Shown here piece after piece: positions 6,689-13,188 of a stretch of 15,312 nt of DNA; position 1 is the first letter of the stretch; each line of letters opens with the position of its first letter. The notes under the pieces are model-generated. The model saw only the letters and a list, made by a program, of their open reading frames with translations. It was not told where the DNA came from and ran no database searches. This stretch comes from Collinsella aerofaciens (GTDB lineage: Bacteria; Actinomycetota; Coriobacteriia; Coriobacteriales; Coriobacteriaceae). The position numbers were made by a program, and so were the translations under genes. The stretch spans positions 1-15,312 of the forward strand of contig JAUUSS010000055.1 of NCBI GenBank assembly GCA_030841765.1. The letters run 5' to 3'.

Positions 6689-7780
6689 ATGGATACTCTC
6701 AACGATCTGAACGAGCGCGTCGACGCCTTTGTCGCCACCAGCTCCTTCGATACGCCTGCCGCGACGAACGACCAAGACCCCATCGATGTTCCCGCCGAGG
6801 TTCACGAGGACATCGTCGCCTCGGTCGACTTCTCCGAGGTAGAGCTTGCAGACGAATTTACCGAGCCCCAGGTGGCCGTGACTCCCAACGGCCTTTTGCC
6901 CATGGAGCCGCTGCCCATCGACGGGCGTCTGCGCAAGGCGGCCCTCCGCATGCCCGATGAGATCGAGGAGGCAAGCGGCTTTACGCTCTTTGGCCGCCGC
7001 ATCAAGTCGCTCATCTACACCACCGACGTGGCGGTCATCCGCAACTCCAATGCCGACGCCGTGTTTGCCGTCTACCCCTTCACGCCGCAGCCCGCCATTA
7101 CGCAGGCGCTGCTGACCGTTGCCGAGTGCCCAGTCTTTGTGGGCGTTGGCGGCGGCACCACCACCGGTAAGCGCTCCGTGCAGATGGCGGCCGTCTCCGA
7201 GATGCAGGGCGCGGCGGGCTGCGTGGTCAACTCCCCCGCTACTGCCGAGATGGTCGAGCACATCACCAACATCGCCGACATCCCCGTCATCGCCACGGTC
7301 GTACGTTGCGACGATGATGCGCATGCCAAAGTGCGCGCCGGAGCCAAGATTCTCAACATCGCCGCCGGCAAAAACACGCCCCAGGTCCTGCGTGAACTGC
7401 GCGAGCACTATCCCAACCTGCCGCTCATCGCGCCGGGCGGCAAGACGCCCGAGAGCATCCGCGAGACCATCGCCGCCGGCGCCAACGCCATCATCTGGAC
7501 ACCGCCTTCGGCCCAGCAGCTGCAGACCGACATGATGCAGCGTTATCGCAAGATGAAGGAAGACGCCACACCCGTCATCTCGCGCGACGATGTGCCCATT
7601 ATCGACCAAGTCGCCGCCGCCGAGGTCAGCCAAGTCGAGAACATGAATCCCGACGTGCCGATTCCCGACGAAGTCATCGAGCGCGTCGCTTCGATCCACG
7701 AGCGCGTCGAGGAGCATCGCGCCAACCGCGGCCTTAAGCCATCACTGCACGGCTTCTTCTTCCGCGGAAAGAAACGTTAG
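6689..7780 (+). CDS. Aldolase-like TIM-barrel protein of unknown function
   Basis: The 363-aa protein has a central part (about 100-272) that reads like a TIM barrel of the KDPG/KHG-aldolase type: VGVGGGTTTGKR (151-162), CVVNSPATAEMVEHI (178-192), IPVIATVV (198-205), GAKILNIAAG (218-227) and LIAPGGKTPESI (246-257) followed by AAGANAIIW. The triad Glu-Arg-Lys of KDPG aldolase cannot be assigned with confidence, so enzymatic activity is uncertain. The first 60 or so residues are acidic and low in hydrophobics, and the last 90 look helical with a basic end (FFFRGKKR); neither is part of a normal KDPG aldolase. The start ATG 6689 is the natural one but has only a weak ribosome-binding site. It stands alone, between a divergent small gene and its own terminator. 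Confidence 0.75.
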   Translation: MDTLNDLNERVDAFVATSSFDTPAATNDQDPIDVPAEVHEDIVASVDFSEVELADEFTEPQVAVTPNGLLPMEPLPIDGRLRKAALRMPDEIEEASGFTLFGRRIKSLIYTTDVAVIRNSNADAVFAVYPFTPQPAITQALLTVAECPVFVGVGGGTTTGKRSVQMAAVSEMQGAAGCVVNSPATAEMVEHITNIADIPVIATVVRCDDDAHAKVRAGAKILNIAAGKNTPQVLRELREHYPNLPLIAPGGKTPESIRETIAAGANAIIWTPPSAQQLQTDMMQRYRKMKEDATPVISRDDVPIIDQVAAAEVSQVENMNPDVPIPDEVIERVASIHERVEEHRANRGLKPSLHGFFFRGKKR

Positions 7781-7792
7781 CCGCAACAGCAA

Positions 7793-7830
7793 GGCCCGCC
7801 CCACAAACGTGAGGCGGGCCGTTTTCGTTT
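7793..7830 (+). terminator. Intrinsic terminator of the aldolase-like gene
   Basis: GGCCCGCC (7793-7800) pairs with GGCGGGCC (7813-7820) around a 12-nt loop, and GTTTTCGTTT follows on the plus strand. It begins 12 nt after the stop codon. Confidence 0.85.
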
Positions 7831-7861
7831 GAGCAATCACGCAGCGACGTGATGAGCCAAG

Positions 7862-8752
7862 TTAATCCACGCGCTTGTCGCCCATAAAGAAGAGCGCCAC
7901 CGTACCAGGTCCGGTATGCGAGCCAATCAGAGTACCGATGTCATTGATCTCAATCTTGCCTTTAAGCTGCGGAACCTGTTCCTCAATCAGCGCCGCAACT
8001 GCCTCGGCATCCTCGCGGCACGCCGAGTGCGACATGATGCACTTACCCGAATAATCCACACCGTCCTGCACGTGTGCCATCATGGTCTTGGCCATCTCGG
8101 AAATCGCGCGCTTCTTAGTGCGAATCTTCTCACGTGGCGACAGCTTGCCGTCGCAATCGACCGTCATAAGCGGGCAAATCTTAAGCGCCGTGCCGATGAT
8201 CGCACTCGCAGCCGAAATGCGACCGCCTCGTAGGTAGCTCGACAGATCGGTCGAGAAGAACCAGTGGTGCAAGTTGAGCTTGTGCTCCTCGATCCAGGCA
8301 GCCGTCTCGTCGAGTGAAGCCCCGCTATCGCGCACGTCGGCGGCATATTCCAGCAACAGGCCAAAGCCCGAAGACGCCGCCAGCGAATCGATGACGCGCA
8401 CCTTGCCGCCCCGGGGATAGCGATCCGCGAGCATCTGCGCCGCGACGCAGGCCGATCCATACGTGCCCGAAATACCCGACGACAACGCCAGGTGCAGCAC
8501 GTCTTTACCCTCGGCAACAAACGGCTCCCAAAACTCCTCGTACTCACCCGCGCTCACCTGAGACGTCTTGGGCATGGCGCCCGCGGCAATCTGGGCAAAA
8601 AACTCGTCCGGCGTAATCGACTGATACAGATCGTCCGTATGGACAACATCGTCGATCTCGTAATGAAAACACACGACAGGGATATTGCGCGACGCAAAGA
8701 ACTCACGGGTTCGGTCGGCGGCGGATTCACAGGTCAGGACAAAATCACTCAT
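7862..8752 (-). CDS. DegV-family (FakB-like) fatty-acid-binding protein
   Basis: The 296-aa protein is of typical DegV length. Members bind a single fatty acid; FakB proteins present it to the kinase FakA for phosphorylation and use in phospholipids. Visible motifs are TSQVS (63-67) and LSSGISGTYGSA (90-101), which form the carboxylate-binding pocket in the family, YLRGGRIS (173-180), and GSHTGPGTVALFF (277-289) near the C-terminus. ATG 8752 is chosen because AAGGAG lies 6 nt upstream; the ATG six codons earlier would place that ribosome-binding site inside the gene. No fakA-like gene is in the window. It converges with the aldolase-like gene and is divergent from fbp. The ligand cannot be deduced. 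Confidence 0.93.
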   Translation of the reverse strand: MSDFVLTCESAADRTREFFASRNIPVVCFHYEIDDVVHTDDLYQSITPDEFFAQIAAGAMPKTSQVSAGEYEEFWEPFVAEGKDVLHLALSSGISGTYGSACVAAQMLADRYPRGGKVRVIDSLAASSGFGLLLEYAADVRDSGASLDETAAWIEEHKLNLHHWFFSTDLSSYLRGGRISAASAIIGTALKICPLMTVDCDGKLSPREKIRTKKRAISEMAKTMMAHVQDGVDYSGKCIMSHSACREDAEAVAALIEEQVPQLKGKIEINDIGTLIGSHTGPGTVALFFMGDKRVD

Positions 8753-8780
8753 ATGAGGCTCCTTACTCATTGCTGCGCAA

Positions 8781-8791
8781 ATTATCGCACA
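8781..8791 (-). promoter_or_regulatory. Extended -10 promoter of the DegV gene
   Basis: The minus strand reads TGTGCGATAAT, identical to the element at 2801-2811. Transcription would begin near 8774, about 22 nt before ATG 8752. The -35 region is unremarkable. Confidence 0.5.
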
Positions 8792-9015
8792 GTAAGCCTA
8801 CATACGGTACATATGTCCACTATTTACCAAATCGAACCAAAAATAGCGAACATCTTTACCACCATCGTCTCCACCGACCCCACGCATAAATATCTGAGAA
8901 AACGCCCTCTGTCGTCTCCACTCAACCGCCATATCTACCTCAACTAAATCGATTTACCAAACCGTTCAGCCGACAATTCAACCGCTGGCGCAAAATCGAA
9001 ACAAAAGCGGCGCAT
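8792..9015. other. Intergenic DNA between the divergent DegV and fbp genes
   Basis: Part of a 320-base non-coding stretch. Apart from the palindrome ACATATGT (8809-8816) near the DegV promoter, no gene, RNA or repeat is evident. It is less GC-rich than its surroundings, consistent with promoter DNA for both genes. Confidence 0.4.
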
Positions 9016-9045
9016 ACTGATAAACGTTTGACGCTGTTTATCAGT
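9016..9045 (+). promoter_or_regulatory. Dyad in the fbp leader, possible operator or attenuator
   Basis: ACTGATAAAC (9016-9025) and GTTTATCAGT (9036-9045) form a perfect 10-bp inverted repeat around 10 nt, followed by TTTACC. It ends 27 nt before the fbp start. The AT-rich symmetric half-sites suit a repressor site; as RNA the fold with a short T-run could attenuate. Which applies is not decidable here. Confidence 0.4.
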
Positions 9046-9072
9046 TTTACCAGCTCCATCGGAAGGTGTTTC

Positions 9073-10989
9073 ATGGTCGCATTCGATCGCAACCCGCAAG
9101 ACTTCAAGTATCTGCGCCTGCTGTCGAGACAGTTCCCCACCGAACAATCCGCGTTTACCGAAATTATCAACCTCTCGGCCATCCTCAACCTGCCCAAAGG
9201 CACCGAGCATTTTATGAGCGACGTGCACGGCGAGTACGAAGCCTTTATGCACATCCTCAACAACTGCTCGGGCGTCGTGCGCGAACATGTCGACGAGATC
9301 TTTGGCGACACGCTCACCTTTGACGAAAAGGGCGAGCTGTGCACGCTCATCTACTACCCGCGCGAGAAGATCGAGCTGGTCCGCAGCCAGCGCGAGGACT
9401 CGCCAACCTGGTACAAGACGATGCTTGACCAGCTCATCATGGTCGCACGCTCGCTTTCGAGCCGCTACACGCGCTCCAAGGTGCGTAAGGCCATCCCGCG
9501 CGATTACGCCTACATCATCGACGAGTTGTTGCACACGCATCCGGACGAGAACAACTATCGCGTGCGCTATCACGAGCGCATCGTGGAGTCCATCCTGGAG
9601 ACCGCCAGCGCCGACGACTTTATCGAGTCGCTCGCCTCACTCATCAAGCGCCTGGCCGTCGACCACCTGCACCTGGTGGGCGACATCTTCGACCGCGGCG
9701 GCGGCGCGGCCAAGATTATGGACCGTCTGCTCACCTACCATTCGCTCGACATCCAGTGGGGCAACCACGACCTGCTGTGGATGGGTGCTGCGGCCGGTGA
9801 GCCCGCCTGCATCGCCACGGTGTTGCGCAACAACCTACGCTACGACAACTACGAGATCCTTGAGAACGATTACGGTATCTCGCTGCGTGAGCTTGTCGCC
9901 TTTGCCGATGCTACCTACACCGCCGGTGAGTCCATCACCCCGCTGATCAAGGCCATCAACGTGCTGCTCTTTAAGCTCGAGGGCCAGATTATCCAGCGCC
10001 ACCCCGAGTTCGATATGACCGACCGCCTGTTACTCGACAAGATCGATCACGACACCGGCACGGTCACGCTCGCCGACGGCAGCGTGTGGCCGCTCACGAC
10101 CAACGACTTCCCCACCGTCGACCCGGCGGACCCCTATACGCTCACACCCCAGGAGCAGCACATCATCGACAAGCTCGTGTCCGAGTTTGTCACCGCCGAT
10201 CACCTGCATCGCCATATCGATTTCCTCTATTCCCATGGCTCGATGTACAAGGTCGCCAACGGCAACCTGCTCTTCCACGGCTGCGTTCCGCTCAACGAAG
10301 ACGGCACCTTTAGCAGCATGAACTGCTTGGGCACCTGGCACGCTAGCCGCGATTATCTCGATTTTTGTGACCACATCGCCCGCCGCGCCTGGCGCGTGGG
10401 CGACCGCGACGCTCTCGACTGGATGTGGTACCTGTGGATTGGCTTTAACTCACCCGCCAGCGGACGCCTGGTGCGCACCTTTGAGCGCGCCTATATCGCC
10501 GATAAGAGCACCTGGGTCGAGCCGATGGACCCGTACTTTACGCTTACCAAGTCGCCCTCGGTCTGCGATGACATCATGCGCGAGTTTGGCGTCGCGCCCA
10601 TGGCATGCTCGCCGACCGGCCACATCGTCAACGGCCACACGCCCGTTAAAACCACCAAGGGCGAGCAGCCCATTCGCGCCGAGGGCAAGCTGCTGGTCAT
10701 CGATGGCGGCTTCTGCCGCGCTTACCATCCCAAGACGGGTATCGCCGGCTATACGCTCATCTCGAGCTCGCGCGGCTGCCGCCTCAAGTCGCACCGGGCC
10801 TTTACGACGGTTGCCGAGGCACTCACGCGCAACGTGGACATCGAAAGCGAGACCAACCGTTTTGACCAAGCAGACCGTCGCCGCATGGTGAGCGACACCG
10901 ATACTGGCGCCAAGATTCGCAGCCAAATCCAGGATCTGCGCCAGCTGCTCGATGCATATAGAAACGGTGCTATCGAGGAGCGCGTCTAG
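9073..10989 (+). CDS. fbp: Class III fructose-1,6-bisphosphatase
   Basis: Hydrolyses fructose-1,6-bisphosphate to fructose-6-phosphate, the committed gluconeogenic step. The 638-aa length and sequence fit the Firmicutes-type FBPase_2 family, a metallophosphatase unrelated to the class I enzyme. Metal-site motifs are visible in order: SDVHGEYEAF (49-58), GDIFDRGG (203-210), WGNHDLLWMG (229-238) and NGHTPVK (520-526). GGFCRAYHPKTGIAGYTL follows near the C-terminus. ATG 9073 is chosen because GGAAGG (9061-9066) is 6 nt upstream; the frame could start at 9028 but that lies inside the leader dyad. The leader dyad and a long upstream gap suggest regulated expression. A gtrA-family gene follows 80 nt downstream. 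Confidence 0.96.
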   Translation: MVAFDRNPQDFKYLRLLSRQFPTEQSAFTEIINLSAILNLPKGTEHFMSDVHGEYEAFMHILNNCSGVVREHVDEIFGDTLTFDEKGELCTLIYYPREKIELVRSQREDSPTWYKTMLDQLIMVARSLSSRYTRSKVRKAIPRDYAYIIDELLHTHPDENNYRVRYHERIVESILETASADDFIESLASLIKRLAVDHLHLVGDIFDRGGGAAKIMDRLLTYHSLDIQWGNHDLLWMGAAAGEPACIATVLRNNLRYDNYEILENDYGISLRELVAFADATYTAGESITPLIKAINVLLFKLEGQIIQRHPEFDMTDRLLLDKIDHDTGTVTLADGSVWPLTTNDFPTVDPADPYTLTPQEQHIIDKLVSEFVTADHLHRHIDFLYSHGSMYKVANGNLLFHGCVPLNEDGTFSSMNCLGTWHASRDYLDFCDHIARRAWRVGDRDALDWMWYLWIGFNSPASGRLVRTFERAYIADKSTWVEPMDPYFTLTKSPSVCDDIMREFGVAPMACSPTGHIVNGHTPVKTTKGEQPIRAEGKLLVIDGGFCRAYHPKTGIAGYTLISSSRGCRLKSHRAFTTVAEALTRNVDIESETNRFDQADRRRMVSDTDTGAKIRSQIQDLRQLLDAYRNGAIEERV

Positions 10990-10995
10990 CCCCAC

Positions 10996-11038
10996 CCGTG
11001 GGGATTGGCTAAACTTGCTAAGTTTGTCATCCCCACGG
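10996..11038 (+). terminator. Hairpin after fbp
   Basis: CCGTGGGGAT (10996-11005) pairs with ATCCCCACGG (11029-11038), and inside it AAACTT (11011-11016) pairs with AAGTTT (11020-11025). A second small hairpin GGCGC...GCGCC follows (11037-11052) with TTTT only in its loop. No proper T-tract follows, so this may be a partial terminator or an RNA-processing site between fbp and the first gtrA gene. Confidence 0.5.
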
Positions 11039-11069
11039 CGCTTTTCGGCGCCAGCTTAAGGCAGGTACC

Positions 11070-11465
11070 ATGCAAAAGCTCCTTGCGCAGATCATGAAAT
11101 TTGGCGTCGTCGGTGTCATTGCCACGGTTATCGACTTTGGCATTATGAATCTGCTCCACTACGGTCTGGGCCTCAACATCCTAATCGCCAACACCAGTGG
11201 CTTTATCGTCTCGCTCATCTTTAACTACCTCGCAAGCATGAAGTACGTGTTTGCGCACAAGGAAGGCATGAGCCGCCGCCGCGAGTTCATCATCTTTGTC
11301 GTGCTGTCCGTGATCGGCCTGGCACTCAACGACGGTATCGTGCTGACACTCAACGCCGGCCTGGGACTCGAGGCCAATATCGCCAAGATCTGCGCCACCG
11401 CGCTTGTCATGGTCTACAACTTTGTGACCCGAAAGGTCTTCCTGGAGGGCGACGAGACCAAGTAA
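11070..11465 (+). CDS. GtrA-family membrane protein (first copy)
   Basis: A 131-aa integral membrane protein with four predicted spans at about 8-29, 34-56, 72-93 and 101-119. The N-terminal KFGVVGVIATVIDFGIMNLL and the C-terminal VYNFVTRKVFLEG fit GtrA/DPMS3-type proteins, which assist transfer of polyprenyl-linked sugars across the membrane for cell-surface glycosylation. The loop 57-88 (MKYVFAHKEGMSRRREF onward) is nearly shared with the second copy. The Shine-Dalgarno is weak (AAGG 8 nt before ATG 11070). It follows fbp at 80 nt with a hairpin between. No glycosyltransferase gene is adjacent, so the lipid-sugar partner is unknown. Confidence 0.87.
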   Translation: MQKLLAQIMKFGVVGVIATVIDFGIMNLLHYGLGLNILIANTSGFIVSLIFNYLASMKYVFAHKEGMSRRREFIIFVVLSVIGLALNDGIVLTLNAGLGLEANIAKICATALVMVYNFVTRKVFLEGDETK

Positions 11466-11484
11466 CTCGCAACCTTACAACCTT

Positions 11485-11541
11485 ACGATGCCCACGGACA
11501 ATGCGCGCTCAGTACAGTATCGCCCGTGGGCATCGTTCGTT
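11485..11541 (+). terminator. Probable terminator of the first gtrA gene
   Basis: ACGATGCCCACGG (11485-11497) pairs perfectly with 11524-11536 (13 bp) around a 26-nt loop. TCGTTTA follows, a modest T-rich tail. It lies 20 nt after the stop codon. Confidence 0.6.
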
Positions 11542-11683
11542 TACGGGCAATTTTTCAACGTCTGCGGATTAGCTCTTGAAAATTTGACGAGTTCGTATAG
11601 TTCTTGGCAAAGACCTTACGTTTCCCTTGCAAAAGCTCTAAAGTATCCTCTGCTCGATTCATCAACGCATTGGATGTGATTAC

Positions 11684-12091
11684 GTGCGCAAGGCGCTGGC
11701 ACAACCTCATACCAAGCAGTTCCTCAAGTTTGCCGTCGTGGGTCTTATCTCCTTTGGCATCGACTGGGGCATGCTCATTGCGCTCGTCGAGCTGTTCCAC
11801 CTCGACTTTTTGATGAGCACCACGGTTTCGTTTATCACGTCCGTCGTGGTCAACTACTGGCTCAGCATGAAGTACGTGTTCGACCACCGCGAGGGCATGA
11901 GCCGCAAGCGCGAGTTCACGATCTTCACCATCCTGTCGGTGATCGGCCTGGGCCTCAACGACCTGTACATGTTTGTGGGCGTCACGTTTTTGAGCATCGG
12001 CTACCAGGCCATGAAGGCCATCGCAACGTTCCTCGTCACCTGGTACAACTACTTCAGCCGCCGCTTCTTCCTCGAGGGTGCACGGTCGTAG
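11684..12091 (+). CDS. GtrA-family membrane protein (second copy)
   Basis: A 135-aa GtrA-family protein with four predicted spans at about 13-35, 40-60, 78-100 and 107-125, and a C-terminal WYNYFSRRFFLEGA. The central block at 62-93 matches the first copy at 25 of 32 positions, while the ends differ more, suggesting an old tandem duplication. The start is GTG at 11684 with only a GGA at moderate distance as ribosome-binding site; no better in-frame start exists. It has its own upstream region of 218 nt including the previous gene's terminator, so it is probably transcribed separately. TAAAGT (11639-11644) is a weak -10 candidate. It ends at a strong terminator. Confidence 0.85.
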   Translation: MRKALAQPHTKQFLKFAVVGLISFGIDWGMLIALVELFHLDFLMSTTVSFITSVVVNYWLSMKYVFDHREGMSRKREFTIFTILSVIGLGLNDLYMFVGVTFLSIGYQAMKAIATFLVTWYNYFSRRFFLEGARS

Positions 12092-12117
12092 TCGATTCAC
12101 TATTTGCTTGAATGTAT

Positions 12118-12154
12118 AACCGGTTGGAATTCCCGTTCCAACCGGTTTTTTGTT
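12118..12154 (+). terminator. Strong intrinsic terminator of the second gtrA gene
   Basis: AACCGGTTGGAA (12118-12129) pairs with TTCCAACCGGTT (12136-12147) around a 6-nt loop, directly followed by a T-run and GTTTG. Confidence 0.92.
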
Positions 12155-12186
12155 TGCCGAGAGACCCAGCGGCCAGTCCCATTCGC

Positions 12187-12229
12187 ATGAAAAACGGGCG
12201 GTCCGGATGTTGGTCCGAACCGCCCGTTT
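12187..12229 (-). terminator. Intrinsic terminator of the surface-protein pair
   Basis: 12192-12207 pairs with 12214-12229 at 15 of 16 positions around a 6-nt loop. On the minus strand the stem runs into a T-stretch (complement of AAAAA at 12190-12194). It ends the surface-protein transcript about 20 nt after the stop codon. Confidence 0.85.
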
Positions 12230-12249
12230 GATGCAATATGTCGAGGCTC

Positions 12250-13188
12250 CTAGCCTGTCACGTAATACCAGACCACGCTGTCGCCATTGGAGAGAACGTA
12301 GTTACTGCAGGCCGTCATGGGCGTTGTGCCGTTGACGGAGTACATCCAGCCGCTCGTGCCGCCGTACTGTTTCTCGGCCAAACCACCAATCGCGGAGACA
12401 TACGTACCGTACGACGAGCCATGTGCGTTGACAGAAAGGCCCAGCGCACACAGGGCATCGTAGACGGTAGCGCCTTCGTTAAAGGTAAAGGTGCCACCAG
12501 AGGACACAGGATTGCCCACAGAGCTCGATGTGACCGAAACCGTCACCGTAACGTAGCTAGGCTGCTGCGAGCTGCCCTGGTCGCCAGTAGAGGCGTTGCA
12601 GTTATCGGGGGCAGAAGATGCCCCGCTGGATGAGGAGGAGGCGCCAGGCGTAGAGCCGGCCCCGCCAGAAGAAGTCGAGTTCTGAGAAGTCGACTGATTG
12701 CCGTCGGTCTTTTTATTGCTGTTCTTCTCTCCAGACTTCTTGCCATCCTTGTCTTCGGACTTTTTGCTATCCGAGCCCTTGTTTGATTCCTTGTCCGAAG
12801 ACTCGGACTCCTTCTTAGAGTCAGATTTATCCGAACCCTTAGACTCGTCGTTCGCACCATCCGAAGATTTGGAATCCTTGGAGCCAGCTTTACCCGAAGC
12901 GACGGTCGAGTCAGACCCCTTGGCGTCCTTCGCGACGACGCTCTCCCCCGTCACGGTCTGAACGATCCAGTCAATGGACCAGGCGCCGCTCTCGGAAGGA
13001 TGGACGAAGCCCAGCGATATGACAATTAGCGCAACGCACGCGGCGGTCAGGACGCCAGTAAGCGCCTTCCGTCGAGGGGCGGACGCCGCCGAAGCGGCGC
13101 CCTGTTGCTTTGCATCGTCGAACTGAATGAACGAGGAATTTGGTTGCTTGGGGTCAGCGTCCTTGGATTTATTGGACACAGCCCTCAC
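12250..13188 (-). CDS. Membrane-anchored surface protein with C-terminal DUF4430 domain
   Basis: The 312-aa protein has a cytoplasmic, polar N-terminus (1-38), then RRKALTGVLTAACVALIVISLGFV (39-62) as a signal-anchor. A long Lys/Ser/Asp/Glu-rich low-complexity stalk follows (about 88-165), then a Ser/Gly-rich linker (166-210). The last 100 residues form a DUF4430 domain (transcobalamin C-terminal-like): GATVYDALCALGL (239-251), SGWMYSVNGTTP (279-290) and LSNGDSVVWYYVTG. The family is common in exported proteins of gut bacteria; its ligand here is unknown. Cysteines 197, 247 and 294 are in the exported part. The start GTG 13188 directly follows the upstream gene's TAG; a second in-frame GTG at 13179 has GGTGAGGG just before it and is possible. 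Translation is likely coupled to the upstream gene. Confidence 0.85.
   Translation of the reverse strand: MRAVSNKSKDADPKQPNSSFIQFDDAKQQGAASAASAPRRKALTGVLTAACVALIVISLGFVHPSESGAWSIDWIVQTVTGESVVAKDAKGSDSTVASGKAGSKDSKSSDGANDESKGSDKSDSKKESESSDKESNKGSDSKKSEDKDGKKSGEKNSNKKTDGNQSTSQNSTSSGGAGSTPGASSSSSGASSAPDNCNASTGDQGSSQQPSYVTVTVSVTSSSVGNPVSSGGTFTFNEGATVYDALCALGLSVNAHGSSYGTYVSAIGGLAEKQYGGTSGWMYSVNGTTPMTACSNYVLSNGDSVVWYYVTG
12713..12850 (-). repeat. Low-complexity Ser/Lys/Asp-coding stalk (downstream gene)
   Basis: Irregular repetition of GAC, TCC, GAT and AAG-type codons encodes a charged spacer. It resembles the stalk in the neighbouring gene at 13341-13446 but is less regular. Confidence 0.5.

Noticed and set aside
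8753..8770. Earlier ATG at 8770 as start of the DegV protein
   Set aside because: It would add six residues and put the strong AAGGAG inside the coding region; ATG 8752 has ideal spacing.
11488..11679. Short open frame between the two gtrA genes on the plus strand
   Set aside because: It begins within the first gtrA terminator stem, has no ribosome-binding site and shows no recognisable sequence.
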